Positions 35,482 through 45,033 of a DNA stretch of 64,000 bases are shown in pieces. Origin of the DNA: Pseudomonas khorasanensis (GTDB lineage Bacteria; Pseudomonadota; Gammaproteobacteria; Pseudomonadales; Pseudomonadaceae); NCBI RefSeq assembly GCF_014268505.2, contig NZ_JABWQP020000001.1, forward strand, positions 1,240,001 through 1,304,000. Direction: 5' to 3'. The translations under genes were made by a program, and so were the position numbers. Within the stretch, counting starts at the first letter, position 1. Each line of letters opens with the position of its first letter. The notes beneath the pieces were generated by a model that worked only from the letters and a program-made list of their open reading frames with translations, made no database searches and was not told where the DNA came from.

Positions 35482-36780
35482 ATGAAAAACGCAACGCTCG
35501 CCACCCGCCGCTGGTGGTACATCATGCCGATTGTGTTCATTACTTACAGCCTGGCCTATCTCGATCGCGCCAACTATGGCTTCGCCGCAGCGTCGGGTAT
35601 GGCCGAAGACTTGATGATCACCCCGGGCCTGTCCTCGCTGCTCGGCGCGCTGTTTTTCCTCGGTTACTTTTTCTTTCAGGTGCCGGGAGCGATCTACGCG
35701 CAAAAGCACAGCGTGAAGAAGCTGATTTTCGTCAGCCTGATTCTTTGGGGCGGTTTGGCTACGCTGACTGGCGTTGTCTCCAACGCCTATTGGCTGATCG
35801 TTATTCGCTTCATGCTCGGCGTGGTCGAAGCGGCGGTGATGCCGGCGATGCTGGTCTATCTCTGCCACTGGTTCACCCGGGCCGAACGCTCGCGGGCCAA
35901 CACCTTTCTGATCCTCGGCAACCCGGTGACCATGCTGTGGATGTCGGTGGTTTCGGGTTATCTGGTGCAGCATTTCAGCTGGCGCTGGATGTTCATCATC
36001 GAAGGCCTGCCGGCGGTGTTCTGGGCATTTATCTGGTGGAAACTGGCCGATGATCGTCCGGCCCAGGCCAAGTGGCTGACCGATCAGGAAAAGCAGGATC
36101 TGGAAAGCGCGCTCGCCGCAGAGCAGGTCGGCATCAAAGCGGTGAAGAACTACGCCGAGGCGTTTCGTTCGCCGAAGGTGATCATTCTGGCGCTGCAGTT
36201 TTTTTGCTGGAGCATCGGCGTCTACGGCTTCGTTCTCTGGCTACCATCGATCCTCAAGGCGGGCGCGCAGATGGACATGATCGAGGCGGGCTGGCTGTCG
36301 GCGCTGCCTTATCTGGCGGCCGTGATCGGGATGCTCGTGGTGTCGTGGGGTTCGGACAAACTGCAGAAGCGCAAACGCTTTGTCTGGCCGCCACTGCTGA
36401 TCGCGTCGATCGCTTTCTACGGCTCTTACGCCTTGGGCGCCGAACACTTCTGGTGGTCGTACACGCTGCTGGTGATTGCCGGCGCCTGCATGTACGCGCC
36501 GTACGGACCGTTTTTCGCCATCGTTCCGGAAATCCTGCCGGCCAACGTCGCCGGTGGCGCGATGGCCCTGATCAACAGCATGGGCGCCCTCGGCTCCTTC
36601 GGCGGTTCTTATCTGGTCGGTTATCTGAACAGCTCCACCGGTTCGCCCGGCGCTTCGTATCTGCTGATGAGCGGCGCATTGCTGCTGTCGGTGGTGCTGA
36701 CGATTTTCCTCAAGCCCGGCGCCAGTGATCGCGTCGTCGCCAAAGCCGTCGCCACACCCCGTGTGCCGGCGCATTCCTGA
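35482..36780 (+). CDS. kguT: 2-Ketogluconate transporter (MFS, anion:cation symporter family)
   Basis: A 432-residue major facilitator with about twelve spans. The ACS-family start YSLAYLDRANYGFAAASGM and the second-loop region RFMLGVVEAAVMPAML are clear, and a central cytoplasmic loop lies near residues 185-230. CAGGAG precedes ATG 35482. It follows the kinase in the kguEKTD operon, so 2-ketogluconate is the likely substrate, brought in by proton symport. Confidence 0.93.
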   Translation: MKNATLATRRWWYIMPIVFITYSLAYLDRANYGFAAASGMAEDLMITPGLSSLLGALFFLGYFFFQVPGAIYAQKHSVKKLIFVSLILWGGLATLTGVVSNAYWLIVIRFMLGVVEAAVMPAMLVYLCHWFTRAERSRANTFLILGNPVTMLWMSVVSGYLVQHFSWRWMFIIEGLPAVFWAFIWWKLADDRPAQAKWLTDQEKQDLESALAAEQVGIKAVKNYAEAFRSPKVIILALQFFCWSIGVYGFVLWLPSILKAGAQMDMIEAGWLSALPYLAAVIGMLVVSWGSDKLQKRKRFVWPPLLIASIAFYGSYALGAEHFWWSYTLLVIAGACMYAPYGPFFAIVPEILPANVAGGAMALINSMGALGSFGGSYLVGYLNSSTGSPGASYLLMSGALLLSVVLTIFLKPGASDRVVAKAVATPRVPAHS

Positions 36781-36793
36781 AGAGACTTTTGCC

Positions 36794-37771
36794 ATGAAAA
36801 AACAGGTCGTGCTGTACAAAAAACTGTCGCCCGCGCTGATGGCGCGGTTGCAAGAACAATTCGACGTAACGCTGATCGAAAGCCTCGACGCCGACGGCCT
36901 CATGCAGTTGCGTGACGCCCTGCCCCGTGCCCACGGTTTGCTCGGGGCCAGCCTGAAACTCGACGCGGCGCTGCTCGATCTGGCCCCGCAACTGCAGGCG
37001 ATATCCAGCGTTTCGGTGGGTGTCGACAACTACGACATCGGTTACCTGAACCGGCGCCAGATCCTGCTGACCAACACCCCGGACGTGCTCACCGAAACCA
37101 CTGCCGACACCGGTTTCGCCCTGATCCTCGCCGCCGCCCGGCGCGTGGTCGAGCTGGCCAATATGGTGCGCGGCGGGCAGTGGAGCCGCAACATCGGCCC
37201 GGTGCACTTCGGCACCGACGTGCACGGCAAGACGCTGGGCATTATCGGCATGGGCCGCATAGGTGAGGCGTTGGCCCAGCGCGGGCATTTCGGCTTCGGC
37301 ATGCCGGTGATCTACCACAGCCAATCGCGCAAACCGGCGGTCGAGCAGCGCTTCAACGCGCACTACAAGAGCCTGGAAGATCTGCTCAAGCAGGCTGATT
37401 TCATTTGCCTGACCTTGCCGCTGACTGCGCAGACCGAAGGTTTGATCGGCGCTGAACAGTTTGCGCTGATGCGTCCAGAGAGCATTTTTATCAATATCTC
37501 GCGGGGCAAAGTGGTCGATGAAGCGGCGATGATCGAGGCGTTACGCAACAACCGCATTCGCGCGGCCGGGCTGGACGTGTTTGAGCGCGAGCCGTTAAAC
37601 CATGACTCGCCGTTGCTGCAGCTGAGTAATGTGGTGGCGACGCCGCACATGGGCTCGGCGACCCATGAAACCCGTGAAGCGATGGCCAGGTGTGCGGTGG
37701 AGAATCTGTTGGCGGCGCTGAATGGAAAGAAGCCTGCGAACCTGGTGAATGCCGCTGCCTGGCAAGGCTGA
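36794..37771 (+). CDS. kguD: 2-Keto-6-phosphogluconate reductase (D-2-hydroxyacid dehydrogenase)
   Basis: A 325-residue NAD(P)-dependent enzyme that converts 2-keto-6-phosphogluconate to 6-phosphogluconate for the Entner-Doudoroff pathway. The dinucleotide site GIIGMGRIGEALAQRG (about residue 150) and the C-terminal catalytic HMGSATHETR with His are present, as are the Arg in NISRGKVVDE and the Glu in DVFEREP. The start ATG 36794 is 13 bases after the kguT stop; longer in-frame starts overlap kguT. Last gene of the operon; a REP follows. Confidence 0.93.
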   Translation: MKKQVVLYKKLSPALMARLQEQFDVTLIESLDADGLMQLRDALPRAHGLLGASLKLDAALLDLAPQLQAISSVSVGVDNYDIGYLNRRQILLTNTPDVLTETTADTGFALILAAARRVVELANMVRGGQWSRNIGPVHFGTDVHGKTLGIIGMGRIGEALAQRGHFGFGMPVIYHSQSRKPAVEQRFNAHYKSLEDLLKQADFICLTLPLTAQTEGLIGAEQFALMRPESIFINISRGKVVDEAAMIEALRNNRIRAAGLDVFEREPLNHDSPLLQLSNVVATPHMGSATHETREAMARCAVENLLAALNGKKPANLVNAAAWQG

Positions 37772-37796
37772 ACTCATCGGCGGCTGTAACGCTGCC

Positions 37797-37860
37797 TTCG
37801 CGAGCAGGCTCGCTCCCACGTTGGAACGCGTTCCCCTGTGGGAGCGAGCCTGCTCGCGAA
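37797..37860. repeat. REP-type inverted repeat, family B
   Basis: Arms 37797-37819 and 37838-37860 between the convergent ends of kguD and the transaminase gene, probably the shared 3' structure. Confidence 0.9.
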
Positions 37861-37887
37861 TTGGCTGTTACAGGTAACACAAGACCA

Positions 37888-39075
37888 TCAGGCACTGCGC
37901 GCCTGTAAAAGCTGCACCGCACACAACGCAATCCGAGCACAGGCATCCGCCAGTTTGACCCGATCCACCACCAGCCCGATGCGAATGTGCCCCGCCGCGC
38001 TCGGCCCGAACGCTTCGCCGGCCAGAACAGAAACGCCATACCCGTCGAGCAGCCGCTCGGCAAACGCCTGGGCGCCGAGGCCGGTCTGGCGCACATCGAC
38101 CATCACGAACATGCCGCCATCGGGACGAACCGGATGCAGCCCCGGGCAACCGTGCAATCGCTCGCACACCAAATCCCGACGCAGCCGATACTCCTCGCGC
38201 ATCTGCGCAACCTCAGGCAGATGGCTTTGCAACGCCACTTGCGCGGCTTTCTGCACGAAATCAGGCAGGCCGAAGAGCATGCTCAATGACAAATTAACCA
38301 GATGCTCAGCCAACGGCTTCGGGCCAATCATCCAGCCAATGCGCCAGCCGGTCATGGCATGGGATTTCGACAGACTGTTGATGGTCGCAGTCCGCTCAGC
38401 CATGCCCGGCAGGCTCGCCGGGCTGATGTGCTCGCCTTCATAAAGAAGCTCGCCGTACACCTCATCGCTGATCAGCCACAAGTCATGACGAATGCACAGC
38501 GCCGCCAGTTGCTGCCAGATCAGCAAGGACAGACTCGCCCCACTCGGATTGTTCGGGCTGTTGAGCAGCATCGCGCGGGTTCTCGGCGTGATGCGTGCGG
38601 CAACATCGGCCGGGTCGACACGAAAGCCGTTTTCCGGGCGCACCGGCACCGCAATCACCTTGGCGCCGCATGCACCAAACACGCCTTCGTACGTGACATA
38701 CATCGGCTCGGCAACGATCACTTCATCGCCCGGATCAAGCAGACACTGCGCCACCGAATACACCGCGCATTGCGCGCCGGGCAGGACGATCACCTGGTCG
38801 GGATCCACGCGCTGACCACTGCGCTGCCGATGACGCTCGGCAATCAGCCTGCGTAACTCAATACGGCCACGCACGTCGGAGTAATGTGTGTCGCCGGCCA
38901 ACAGGCTGTCGATGGCGCCATGCACGATCGGCAATGGCGTGTCGAAATCCGGATCGCCCACGCTCAGCAACAGAACATCAACGCCCTCGGCGCGCAATGC
39001 CAGCGCTCGGTCGTGAATGTGCCAGGCAGCGGCGCCCTCCCCGGCAATTCGTTGGGTCAAGGCTGAATAGCGCAT
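37888..39075 (-). CDS. aruH: Class I/II aminotransferase, arginine:pyruvate transaminase type
   Basis: A 395-residue PLP aminotransferase. The sequence follows P. aeruginosa AruH closely: MRYSALTQRIAGEGAAAW at the start, SPNNPSG, ISDEVYGELLY with the PLP-binding Asp and Tyr, and the Schiff-base Lys237 in SLSKSHAMTGWR. AruH starts the arginine transaminase pathway by making 2-ketoarginine. CAGGAG before ATG 39075 fixes the start. In P. aeruginosa aruH is next to aruI (decarboxylase); aruI is not seen here, so the substrate is likely but not certain. Confidence 0.85.
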   Translation of the reverse strand: MRYSALTQRIAGEGAAAWHIHDRALALRAEGVDVLLLSVGDPDFDTPLPIVHGAIDSLLAGDTHYSDVRGRIELRRLIAERHRQRSGQRVDPDQVIVLPGAQCAVYSVAQCLLDPGDEVIVAEPMYVTYEGVFGACGAKVIAVPVRPENGFRVDPADVAARITPRTRAMLLNSPNNPSGASLSLLIWQQLAALCIRHDLWLISDEVYGELLYEGEHISPASLPGMAERTATINSLSKSHAMTGWRIGWMIGPKPLAEHLVNLSLSMLFGLPDFVQKAAQVALQSHLPEVAQMREEYRLRRDLVCERLHGCPGLHPVRPDGGMFVMVDVRQTGLGAQAFAERLLDGYGVSVLAGEAFGPSAAGHIRIGLVVDRVKLADACARIALCAVQLLQARSA

Positions 39076-39116
39076 GTACGTCTCCTGTTGGCGCGATCTC
39101 CAGCCTTCACCGTATC

Positions 39117-40742
39117 TCAAATCACGAAACGCGCCACCATGGCATTCAAATCCACCGCCAGTCGCGAGAGTTCATGGGTTGCAGCGCTGGTCTGGTTGGC
39201 ACCGGCGGCCGATTGCGTGGCCAGGTCCCGGATGTTCACCAGGTTGCGATCGACCTCCCGGGACACTTGCGCCTGCTCTTCCGAAGCGCTGGCGATGACC
39301 AGGTTTCGTTCGTTGATCTGGTGAATCGATTGAGTGATCTGCTCCAGCGCCACGCCAGCAGCGCGGGCCATTTCCAGGGTGGACTGGGTGCGCTGATTGC
39401 TTTGCTGCATCGACGAGACCGCTTCACCGGTGCCGTTCTGGATGCCGGCGACCATTTTTTCGATTTCCTGGGTCGACTGCGCGGTGCGATGAGCCAAGGC
39501 GCGCACTTCATCGGCCACCACGGCAAATCCACGCCCGGCCTCACCGGCCCGCGCGGCTTCGATGGCGGCGTTGAGAGCCAGCAGATTGGTCTGTTCGGCG
39601 ATGGCACGAATCACGTCCAGCACCTTGCCGATGTCACGGCCTTGCGCCGCGAGGCCTTCGATCATGTGCGCGGTGTTCTGCACATCGTGGGTCATGGTCT
39701 GGATCGCATCGACGGTTTTCACCACTTGGTCACGACCTTCACGGGCGGCGTGGGTCGACTGATTCGATGCTTCGGACGTCGACACGGCGTTGCGCGCGAC
39801 TTCCTCCACCGCGGCGGTCATCTCATTGACGGCGGTGGCCGCCTGTTCGATTTCGTTGTTCTGCTGTTGCAGGCCTCGGGAGGCCTCTTCGGTGACGGCA
39901 CTGAGTTCTTCGGCAGCGGCACCCAGTTGGGTGGCAGAACCGGCGATTTGCTCGATGGTTTTGCGCAGATTGGCCTGCATCGCCGCCAAGGCTTCAAGCA
40001 GGCGCGCCGGTTCGTCCTTGCCGTCGACTTCGATGGCTTTACTCAGATCACCGCCGGCAATGGTTTGCGCAGCGAGCACCGCACGATTGAGCGGCGTGAC
40101 GATGCTGCGCGTCAGTAGCCAAGCGAGTAAAACGGTGGCGAGGGCTGCGATCACGGCAACGATGATGATCCCGGTGATGGCGCTGTCGTAGTATCCACCA
40201 GCCTGAGTGGCCGCTGCTTTGGCATCGGCGGCGTTGAAAGCGATCAGCTTGTTGAGCTGCTCGCCCATCTGGTCGGTGCCTTCCTTGATTCGCGTATTGA
40301 TCAGCGCGCGCAGTGCTTCAAGGTTGTCCTGACGCGACAACTCGATCATCTGGTTTTGCGCTTGCAGGTAGTTGTCCAGCGTGGTCGAGAACGTCTGATA
40401 GATCGCTCGCTCTTCAGGACTCGCCGGCAACGCAGCGTAGCTGGCCTGGGCCTTGCGCACTTTATCGACCAGCACGCCGATGCGCGTCTGCGCCTCTTGC
40501 AGGGCGGTCGGTTCACGGTTGACCAACACGCGGAACGACAGAATGCGCATGCGCAAGACGTTTTCCGTCATCACGCCGAGGTGGGTGACGCTAGGCAGTT
40601 GGTTGGTGTCCATATCGACCGATGCCTGGCGGATAACCGTCATGCGGCTGACGGCGAAGACACCGAGCACGATCACCAGCAAGGCGATAAAGGCAAAACC
40701 GAGGAAAGCACGGGGCGCGATGTTCAGGTTACGCAGGGACAT
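39117..40742 (-). CDS. Methyl-accepting chemotaxis protein
   Basis: A 541-residue chemoreceptor. A first span (about residues 12-32), a four-helix-bundle periplasmic sensor of about 155 residues, a second span (about 188-210) and a HAMP domain lead to the cytoplasmic coiled coil. The conserved tip that contacts CheA and CheW is present ([19 protein letters not shown], then [10 protein letters not shown]). The ligand cannot be read from sequence. Methylation-type Gln/Glu pairs flank the tip. It ends 41 bases upstream of the aruH start on the same strand. Confidence 0.93.
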   Translation of the reverse strand: MSLRNLNIAPRAFLGFAFIALLVIVLGVFAVSRMTVIRQASVDMDTNQLPSVTHLGVMTENVLRMRILSFRVLVNREPTALQEAQTRIGVLVDKVRKAQASYAALPASPEERAIYQTFSTTLDNYLQAQNQMIELSRQDNLEALRALINTRIKEGTDQMGEQLNKLIAFNAADAKAAATQAGGYYDSAITGIIIVAVIAALATVLLAWLLTRSIVTPLNRAVLAAQTIAGGDLSKAIEVDGKDEPARLLEALAAMQANLRKTIEQIAGSATQLGAAAEELSAVTEEASRGLQQQNNEIEQAATAVNEMTAAVEEVARNAVSTSEASNQSTHAAREGRDQVVKTVDAIQTMTHDVQNTAHMIEGLAAQGRDIGKVLDVIRAIAEQTNLLALNAAIEAARAGEAGRGFAVVADEVRALAHRTAQSTQEIEKMVAGIQNGTGEAVSSMQQSNQRTQSTLEMARAAGVALEQITQSIHQINERNLVIASASEEQAQVSREVDRNLVNIRDLATQSAAGANQTSAATHELSRLAVDLNAMVARFVI

Positions 40743-40904
40743 GGTCGGACTCTCGATAGAAAGAAGCTACGAGCATCCATGCCGTGAACACTGGCCCGTT
40801 GGGCGGGCGGCAGTCCGGCGTCACTGTATTTAAGGTTTTGTGTGCGCCTGACCGTTGTATCGGCCAGGCTTGAGGAAGGTTTGGGGTTCGCTGAAAATAT
40901 TTTC

Positions 40905-40922
40905 GTAGGAGCTGCCGAAGGC
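40905..40922. repeat. Half copy of REP family A
   Basis: GTAGGAGCTGCCGAAGGC, one truncated arm of the family-A palindrome, seven bases from the end of the glycerate kinase gene; the partner arm is missing. Confidence 0.75.
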
Positions 40923-40929
40923 AATGGGG

Positions 40930-42069
40930 TCAGCGTTTGGCGGCCAGTTTCCAGACGCGGGCGATGTCGGTGGCGCGTTCGCGCAGCAAACGCGGGGCTT
41001 CGGCGCAGGCTTGCTCAAGGGTCATCGGTCCGCTGGTCACGGCGAACGCGGCATCGATGCCATGCTCATAGAGTGCCTGATAGCCCTCGCCCAGGGTTCC
41101 GGCGATAACGATGACAGGCACACCCTGCTGACTGGCAATCCGGGCAACACCAAACGGGGTCTTGCCGCGCAGGGTCTGCGCATCGAATCGACCTTCCCCG
41201 GTAATCACCAGATCCGCGCCTTTGACCGCGTCAGCGAGACCGACCAGTTCCGCCACCACCTCGACGCCGGCCTGAAACCGTGCGCCGAGAAACGTCTTCG
41301 CTGCAAACCCCAAACCGCCCGCCGCGCCGCTGCCCGGTTCATCGCGCACATCCCTGCCGAGCGCTTGCGCGCACAATTGGGCAAAGTGCCCCAGCGCCTG
41401 ATCCAGTTGCTGTACCTGGGCGGGCGAAGCGCCTTTCTGCGGGCCGAATATCGCCGAGGCCCCGTGTGGGCCGCAGAGCGGATTGTTCACATCAGCGGCG
41501 ATGTCGAAACGCACATCGGCCAGACGCGGATCGAGTTCACTTAGATCGATCTGCGCCAGTTGCGCCAACGCCAGACCACCGGGTATCAGCGATTGTCCTT
41601 GCGCATCCAGCAACTTCACGCCCAACGCCTGCATCGCGCCGGCACCGCCGTCATTGGTCGCGCTGCCGCCAATCGCCAAAATCACCCTTTGCGCGCCAGC
41701 ATCCAGCGCTGCACGAATCAATTCACCGGTGCCAAACGTGCTACTGATGCAGGCATCGCGTTGCCCCGGCGGCACCAATTGCAGGCCGCTGGCCTCGGCC
41801 ATTTCGATGATCGCGGTGTGGTTGTGCGGCAGCCAGCCCCACGCCGCTTCGACCGGCGCGCCCAAGGGGCCGCGCACGCAGGTGCGGCGTAATTGGCCTT
41901 CGCAGGCGGCGAGAATCGACTCGACCGTGCCTTCGCCGCCATCGGCCATCGGGCATTTGACCAGCGTCGCCTGCGGCCAGACCTGCGCCAGCCCGAGGGC
42001 GATGGCTTCGGCAACGCCCTGGGCACTCAGGCTGTCCTTGAACGAATCGGGGGCGATGACGATCTTCAT
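40930..42069 (-). CDS. Glycerate 2-kinase (GarK/GlxK family)
   Basis: A 379-residue kinase of the type-1 glycerate kinase family that makes 2-phosphoglycerate from glycerate. The start MKIVIAPDSFKDSLSA, the MADGGEGTVE loop and GGSATNDGGAGAMQALG are family signatures. GGAG lies seven bases before ATG 42069. The nearby CdaR regulator and sugar-acid transporter point to use in glucarate, galactarate or glyoxylate-derived glycerate breakdown, as in E. coli where CdaR controls garK. Confidence 0.92.
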   Translation of the reverse strand: MKIVIAPDSFKDSLSAQGVAEAIALGLAQVWPQATLVKCPMADGGEGTVESILAACEGQLRRTCVRGPLGAPVEAAWGWLPHNHTAIIEMAEASGLQLVPPGQRDACISSTFGTGELIRAALDAGAQRVILAIGGSATNDGGAGAMQALGVKLLDAQGQSLIPGGLALAQLAQIDLSELDPRLADVRFDIAADVNNPLCGPHGASAIFGPQKGASPAQVQQLDQALGHFAQLCAQALGRDVRDEPGSGAAGGLGFAAKTFLGARFQAGVEVVAELVGLADAVKGADLVITGEGRFDAQTLRGKTPFGVARIASQQGVPVIVIAGTLGEGYQALYEHGIDAAFAVTSGPMTLEQACAEAPRLLRERATDIARVWKLAAKR

Positions 42070-42198
42070 GCGAGTTCTCCGGTTGCAATGTCTTTCATGC
42101 TGCCAGTCGGCCTGCGCCTTGACGCCTGTCCGCTGCACAAGTGGAGCGGGCGTTTATTGTTCATTTCCACAAAGCCCTGTGTTGAATGTTCCGGCCTC

Positions 42199-42262
42199 TT
42201 CGCGAGCAGGCTCGCTCCCACAGCGCAATGCACTCAAACGTGGGAGCGAGCCTGCTCGCGAA
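42199..42262. repeat. REP-type inverted repeat, family B
   Basis: Arms 42199-42221 and 42240-42262 between the regulator's end (42275) and the glycerate kinase start, so it may reduce read-through from the regulator into the kinase gene. Confidence 0.9.
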
Positions 42263-42274
42263 GGCGGCACCCGA

Positions 42275-43393
42275 TCAATTCGGATCTGTCTGCGGCAACA
42301 GCTGCACCCCGAGATACAACGCCAACATCCCGTCCAGCTTTAAAGGGTCGACTCCACTCAATTCGGCAATCCGCTCCATCCGGTAACGCAGACTGTTGCG
42401 ATGAATGCCCAGCGCCTCGGCACAGGCCTGACTCTGACCGTCGTGCTCGCACCAACTGCGCAAGGTCGCCAGCAACTGCCCGTTGCTGTCTTTGGCGATG
42501 ACTTTGCGCAGCGGCTTGAGCAGCTCATCGAGCGCATCGTCATTGCGATGACGCCACAGCATCACCGGCAGACGATAACGATTGAGCGTCAGCAATCGCG
42601 AGTGCGGCAAAACCTCGCGACCATAAGCCAGCAAGTCGCCAACCCGCCGGTAACAGCGACGCAACCCGGCCAACCCATCGGCCTGCCCGCCCACGGCGAT
42701 GCGCAAAATCTTCCAGCCGAGGCCGTCGAGCTTTTCGAGAAACCGATCATGCTCCACGCCCTGACTCGCCGGACGACACCACAACAGCGACGACTTAGCC
42801 GAACTCACGCACCAACTGTCGGGATAGCGCGACATCAGCCACGCGCTCAACGCCTCGACGGTTTGCCCCGGCCCGTGCTCAGGTCCCAGTTCGAAGAGAT
42901 AGGGCACCCGCGTCAATTGCGGCTTGAGCCCCAACTGCTGCGCCTCATCCACCAGACGCGGCGAGTCACCCGCCTCGCTCAAGAGTAATGCCAGCAGATC
43001 ATCACAACGCTGCCGCCGCCATTGCTGCTCGGCCTGCTGGTTGCGCTGGCCGACGAGCATTTCGGCGGTCATGCGCACCAGTTCGGCGTAGGTGCGCAAT
43101 TGCTCCGGCTCGCCGGTGATGCCGAGCACGCCGATCAAACGCTGATCGAGCAACAGCGGCAGGTTGATACCCGGTTGTACGCCTTTGAGATGCACCGCGG
43201 TCTGCTCGTCGATTTCCACCACGCGCCCGTTGGCCAGCACCAGTTGCGCGCCCTCATGACGGGTGTTGATGCGCTCCGGTTCACCGCTGCCGAGGATCAA
43301 TCCCTGGCTGTCCATGACGTTGACGTTGTACGGCAAAATGGCCATGGCCCGGTCGACGATATCTTGGGCAAGGTCGTGATCGAGTTCGAACAT
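42275..43393 (-). CDS. cdaR: Sugar-diacid responsive regulator CdaR
   Basis: A 372-residue activator. The N-terminal diacid-recognition domain starts LDHDLAQDIVDRAMAILPYNVNVMD and includes the GxGEPERINTRHEGA stretch; the C-terminus has the PucR-type helix-turn-helix (CAEALGIHRNSLRYRMERI, about residues 325-343). CdaR-type proteins sense glucarate, galactarate or glycerate and activate genes for their use. It is divergent from the MFS carrier (170-base intergenic region) and precedes the glycerate kinase gene, which defines the likely regulon. Confidence 0.9.
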   Translation of the reverse strand: MFELDHDLAQDIVDRAMAILPYNVNVMDSQGLILGSGEPERINTRHEGAQLVLANGRVVEIDEQTAVHLKGVQPGINLPLLLDQRLIGVLGITGEPEQLRTYAELVRMTAEMLVGQRNQQAEQQWRRQRCDDLLALLLSEAGDSPRLVDEAQQLGLKPQLTRVPYLFELGPEHGPGQTVEALSAWLMSRYPDSWCVSSAKSSLLWCRPASQGVEHDRFLEKLDGLGWKILRIAVGGQADGLAGLRRCYRRVGDLLAYGREVLPHSRLLTLNRYRLPVMLWRHRNDDALDELLKPLRKVIAKDSNGQLLATLRSWCEHDGQSQACAEALGIHRNSLRYRMERIAELSGVDPLKLDGMLALYLGVQLLPQTDPN

Positions 43394-43564
43394 AGCGGCT
43401 CCAATCCTTCATTTCAGGCACGGACGGTTGTTCACCCGCACAGGGTCTGGCGGCAAACCCTGTGCTCAGGCACAAAGACAATCCGGCCAAAGGTGGCCGA
43501 GACTCACAGGGCGATCAACGTTACCCTTTGCATCGCAAAAAATCATAATAAAGAGAGAGCCGCT

Positions 43565-44875
43565 ATGTCGCAGAGCGCCGCAGCTACCCAGACCATCGAC
43601 GACGGTAAAAACGCCGTCTATAAACGCATCACCCTGCGTTTGATTCCCTTCATTTTCATCTGCTACCTGTTCAACTACCTCGACCGGGTCAACGTTGGAT
43701 TCGCCAAACTGCAGATGCTCGATGCACTGAAATTCAGCGAAACCGTGTACGGCCTCGGTGCCGGGATTTTCTTCATTGGCTACGTGCTGTGCGGCGTGCC
43801 GAGCAACCTGGCGCTGACCCGATTTGGTCCACGACGCTGGATCGCCTTGATGATGATCACCTGGGGCACGCTGTCGACCTGTCTGTTGTTCGTCACCACA
43901 CCGACCGGGTTCTACACCTTGCGGTTATTCACCGGTGCGGCGGAAGCCGGATTCTTTCCGGGTGTCGTGCTGTATCTCTCGCAGTGGTTCCCAACTTTCC
44001 GCCGTGGCCGGATCATGGCGCTGTTCATGTCGGCGATCCCGGTGTCGGGTTTGCTCGGCAGCCCTTTTTCCGGCTGGATCCTCAACCACTTCGCCGCAGG
44101 CCAGGGTGGCCTGGCCGGTTGGCAGTGGATGTTTCTGCTGCAAGGCATCCCGACCGTGATCCTCGGCGCGCTGGCGTATTTCCTGTTGAGCGACAGCTAC
44201 GCCAATGCCAAATGGCTGACTGCACACGAGCGCTCGGTGCTCGAGGCCGACCACGCCGAAGACCTCGCCAACAAACCGAAAACCGCGACCGACTCGCTGC
44301 TTGCGGTGTTCAAGAACCCGGCAATCTGGGCCTTCGGCCTGATCTATTTCTGCATTCAAAGTGGCGTCTACGCGATCAATTTCTGGCTGCCGTCGATCAT
44401 CAAGAACCTGGGTTTCAGCGACAACCTGGTGATTGGCTGGCTGAGTGCGATTCCGTATCTGCTGGCAGCAGTGTTCATGCTGGTGGTCGGGCGTTCGGCG
44501 GATTTACGCAAGGAACGTCGCTGGCACTTGGTGGTGCCGATGCTGATGGGCGCGATCGGACTGGTGATCGCGGTTAATTTCGCAGCCAACCCGGCCATTG
44601 CTATCCTTGGTTTGACCATCGCGACCATGGGCGCGCTGACCGGCCTGCCGATGTTCTGGCCGGTACCGACGGCGATGCTCAGCGCAGGCGCAGCGGCCGG
44701 TGGCCTGGCGTTGATCAACTCGATGGGGCAGATGGCTGGATTCCTCAGCCCGTATCTGGTGGGCTGGGTCAAGGACAGCACCGGCTCGACCGATGCGGCG
44801 TTGTATGTGCTGTCCGCGGTAATTGTGGGCGGGAGTCTGTTGGCGTTGCGGATGACGCGAACGTTGCGGGCTTGA
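43565..44875 (+). CDS. MFS transporter for a sugar acid or glycerate (ACS family)
   Basis: A 436-residue major facilitator with about twelve spans. ACS-family features include FNYLDRVNVGFAKLQM in span one and RLFTGAAEAGFFPGVVLYL. AGAGAGAG precedes ATG 43565. It is divergent from cdaR and close to a glycerate kinase gene, so glycerate, glucarate or a related acid is the probable substrate; the exact one cannot be fixed. It ends at a clear terminator. Confidence 0.88.
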   Translation: MSQSAAATQTIDDGKNAVYKRITLRLIPFIFICYLFNYLDRVNVGFAKLQMLDALKFSETVYGLGAGIFFIGYVLCGVPSNLALTRFGPRRWIALMMITWGTLSTCLLFVTTPTGFYTLRLFTGAAEAGFFPGVVLYLSQWFPTFRRGRIMALFMSAIPVSGLLGSPFSGWILNHFAAGQGGLAGWQWMFLLQGIPTVILGALAYFLLSDSYANAKWLTAHERSVLEADHAEDLANKPKTATDSLLAVFKNPAIWAFGLIYFCIQSGVYAINFWLPSIIKNLGFSDNLVIGWLSAIPYLLAAVFMLVVGRSADLRKERRWHLVVPMLMGAIGLVIAVNFAANPAIAILGLTIATMGALTGLPMFWPVPTAMLSAGAAAGGLALINSMGQMAGFLSPYLVGWVKDSTGSTDAALYVLSAVIVGGSLLALRMTRTLRA

Positions 44876-44941
44876 GTAGACGTGAGCGATTTTGCGTCGG
44901 GCCATATACCGCACCGGACTTAAGATTTTCACCCAGTGCAA

Positions 44942-44967
44942 AACAGCCGATACAATCGGCTGTTTTT
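44942..44967 (+). terminator. Rho-independent terminator after the MFS gene
   Basis: AACAGCCGA and TCGGCTGTT form a nine-base stem with loop TACAA, followed by a T run. It also separates the carrier from the acyltransferase gene. Confidence 0.88.
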
Positions 44968-45033
44968 CATTGCATCGCACGCGAGCAAACGGGATTAATG
45001 GAATGATCGCTCGGAACCGGCCAAGGACAAGAG

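Noticed and set aside
33486..42262. Recurring GAGCAGGCTCGCTCCCAC elements considered as a CRISPR-like array
   Set aside because: Copies are kilobases apart, each is a self-complementary pair and there are no regular spacers or cas genes; they are REP elements.
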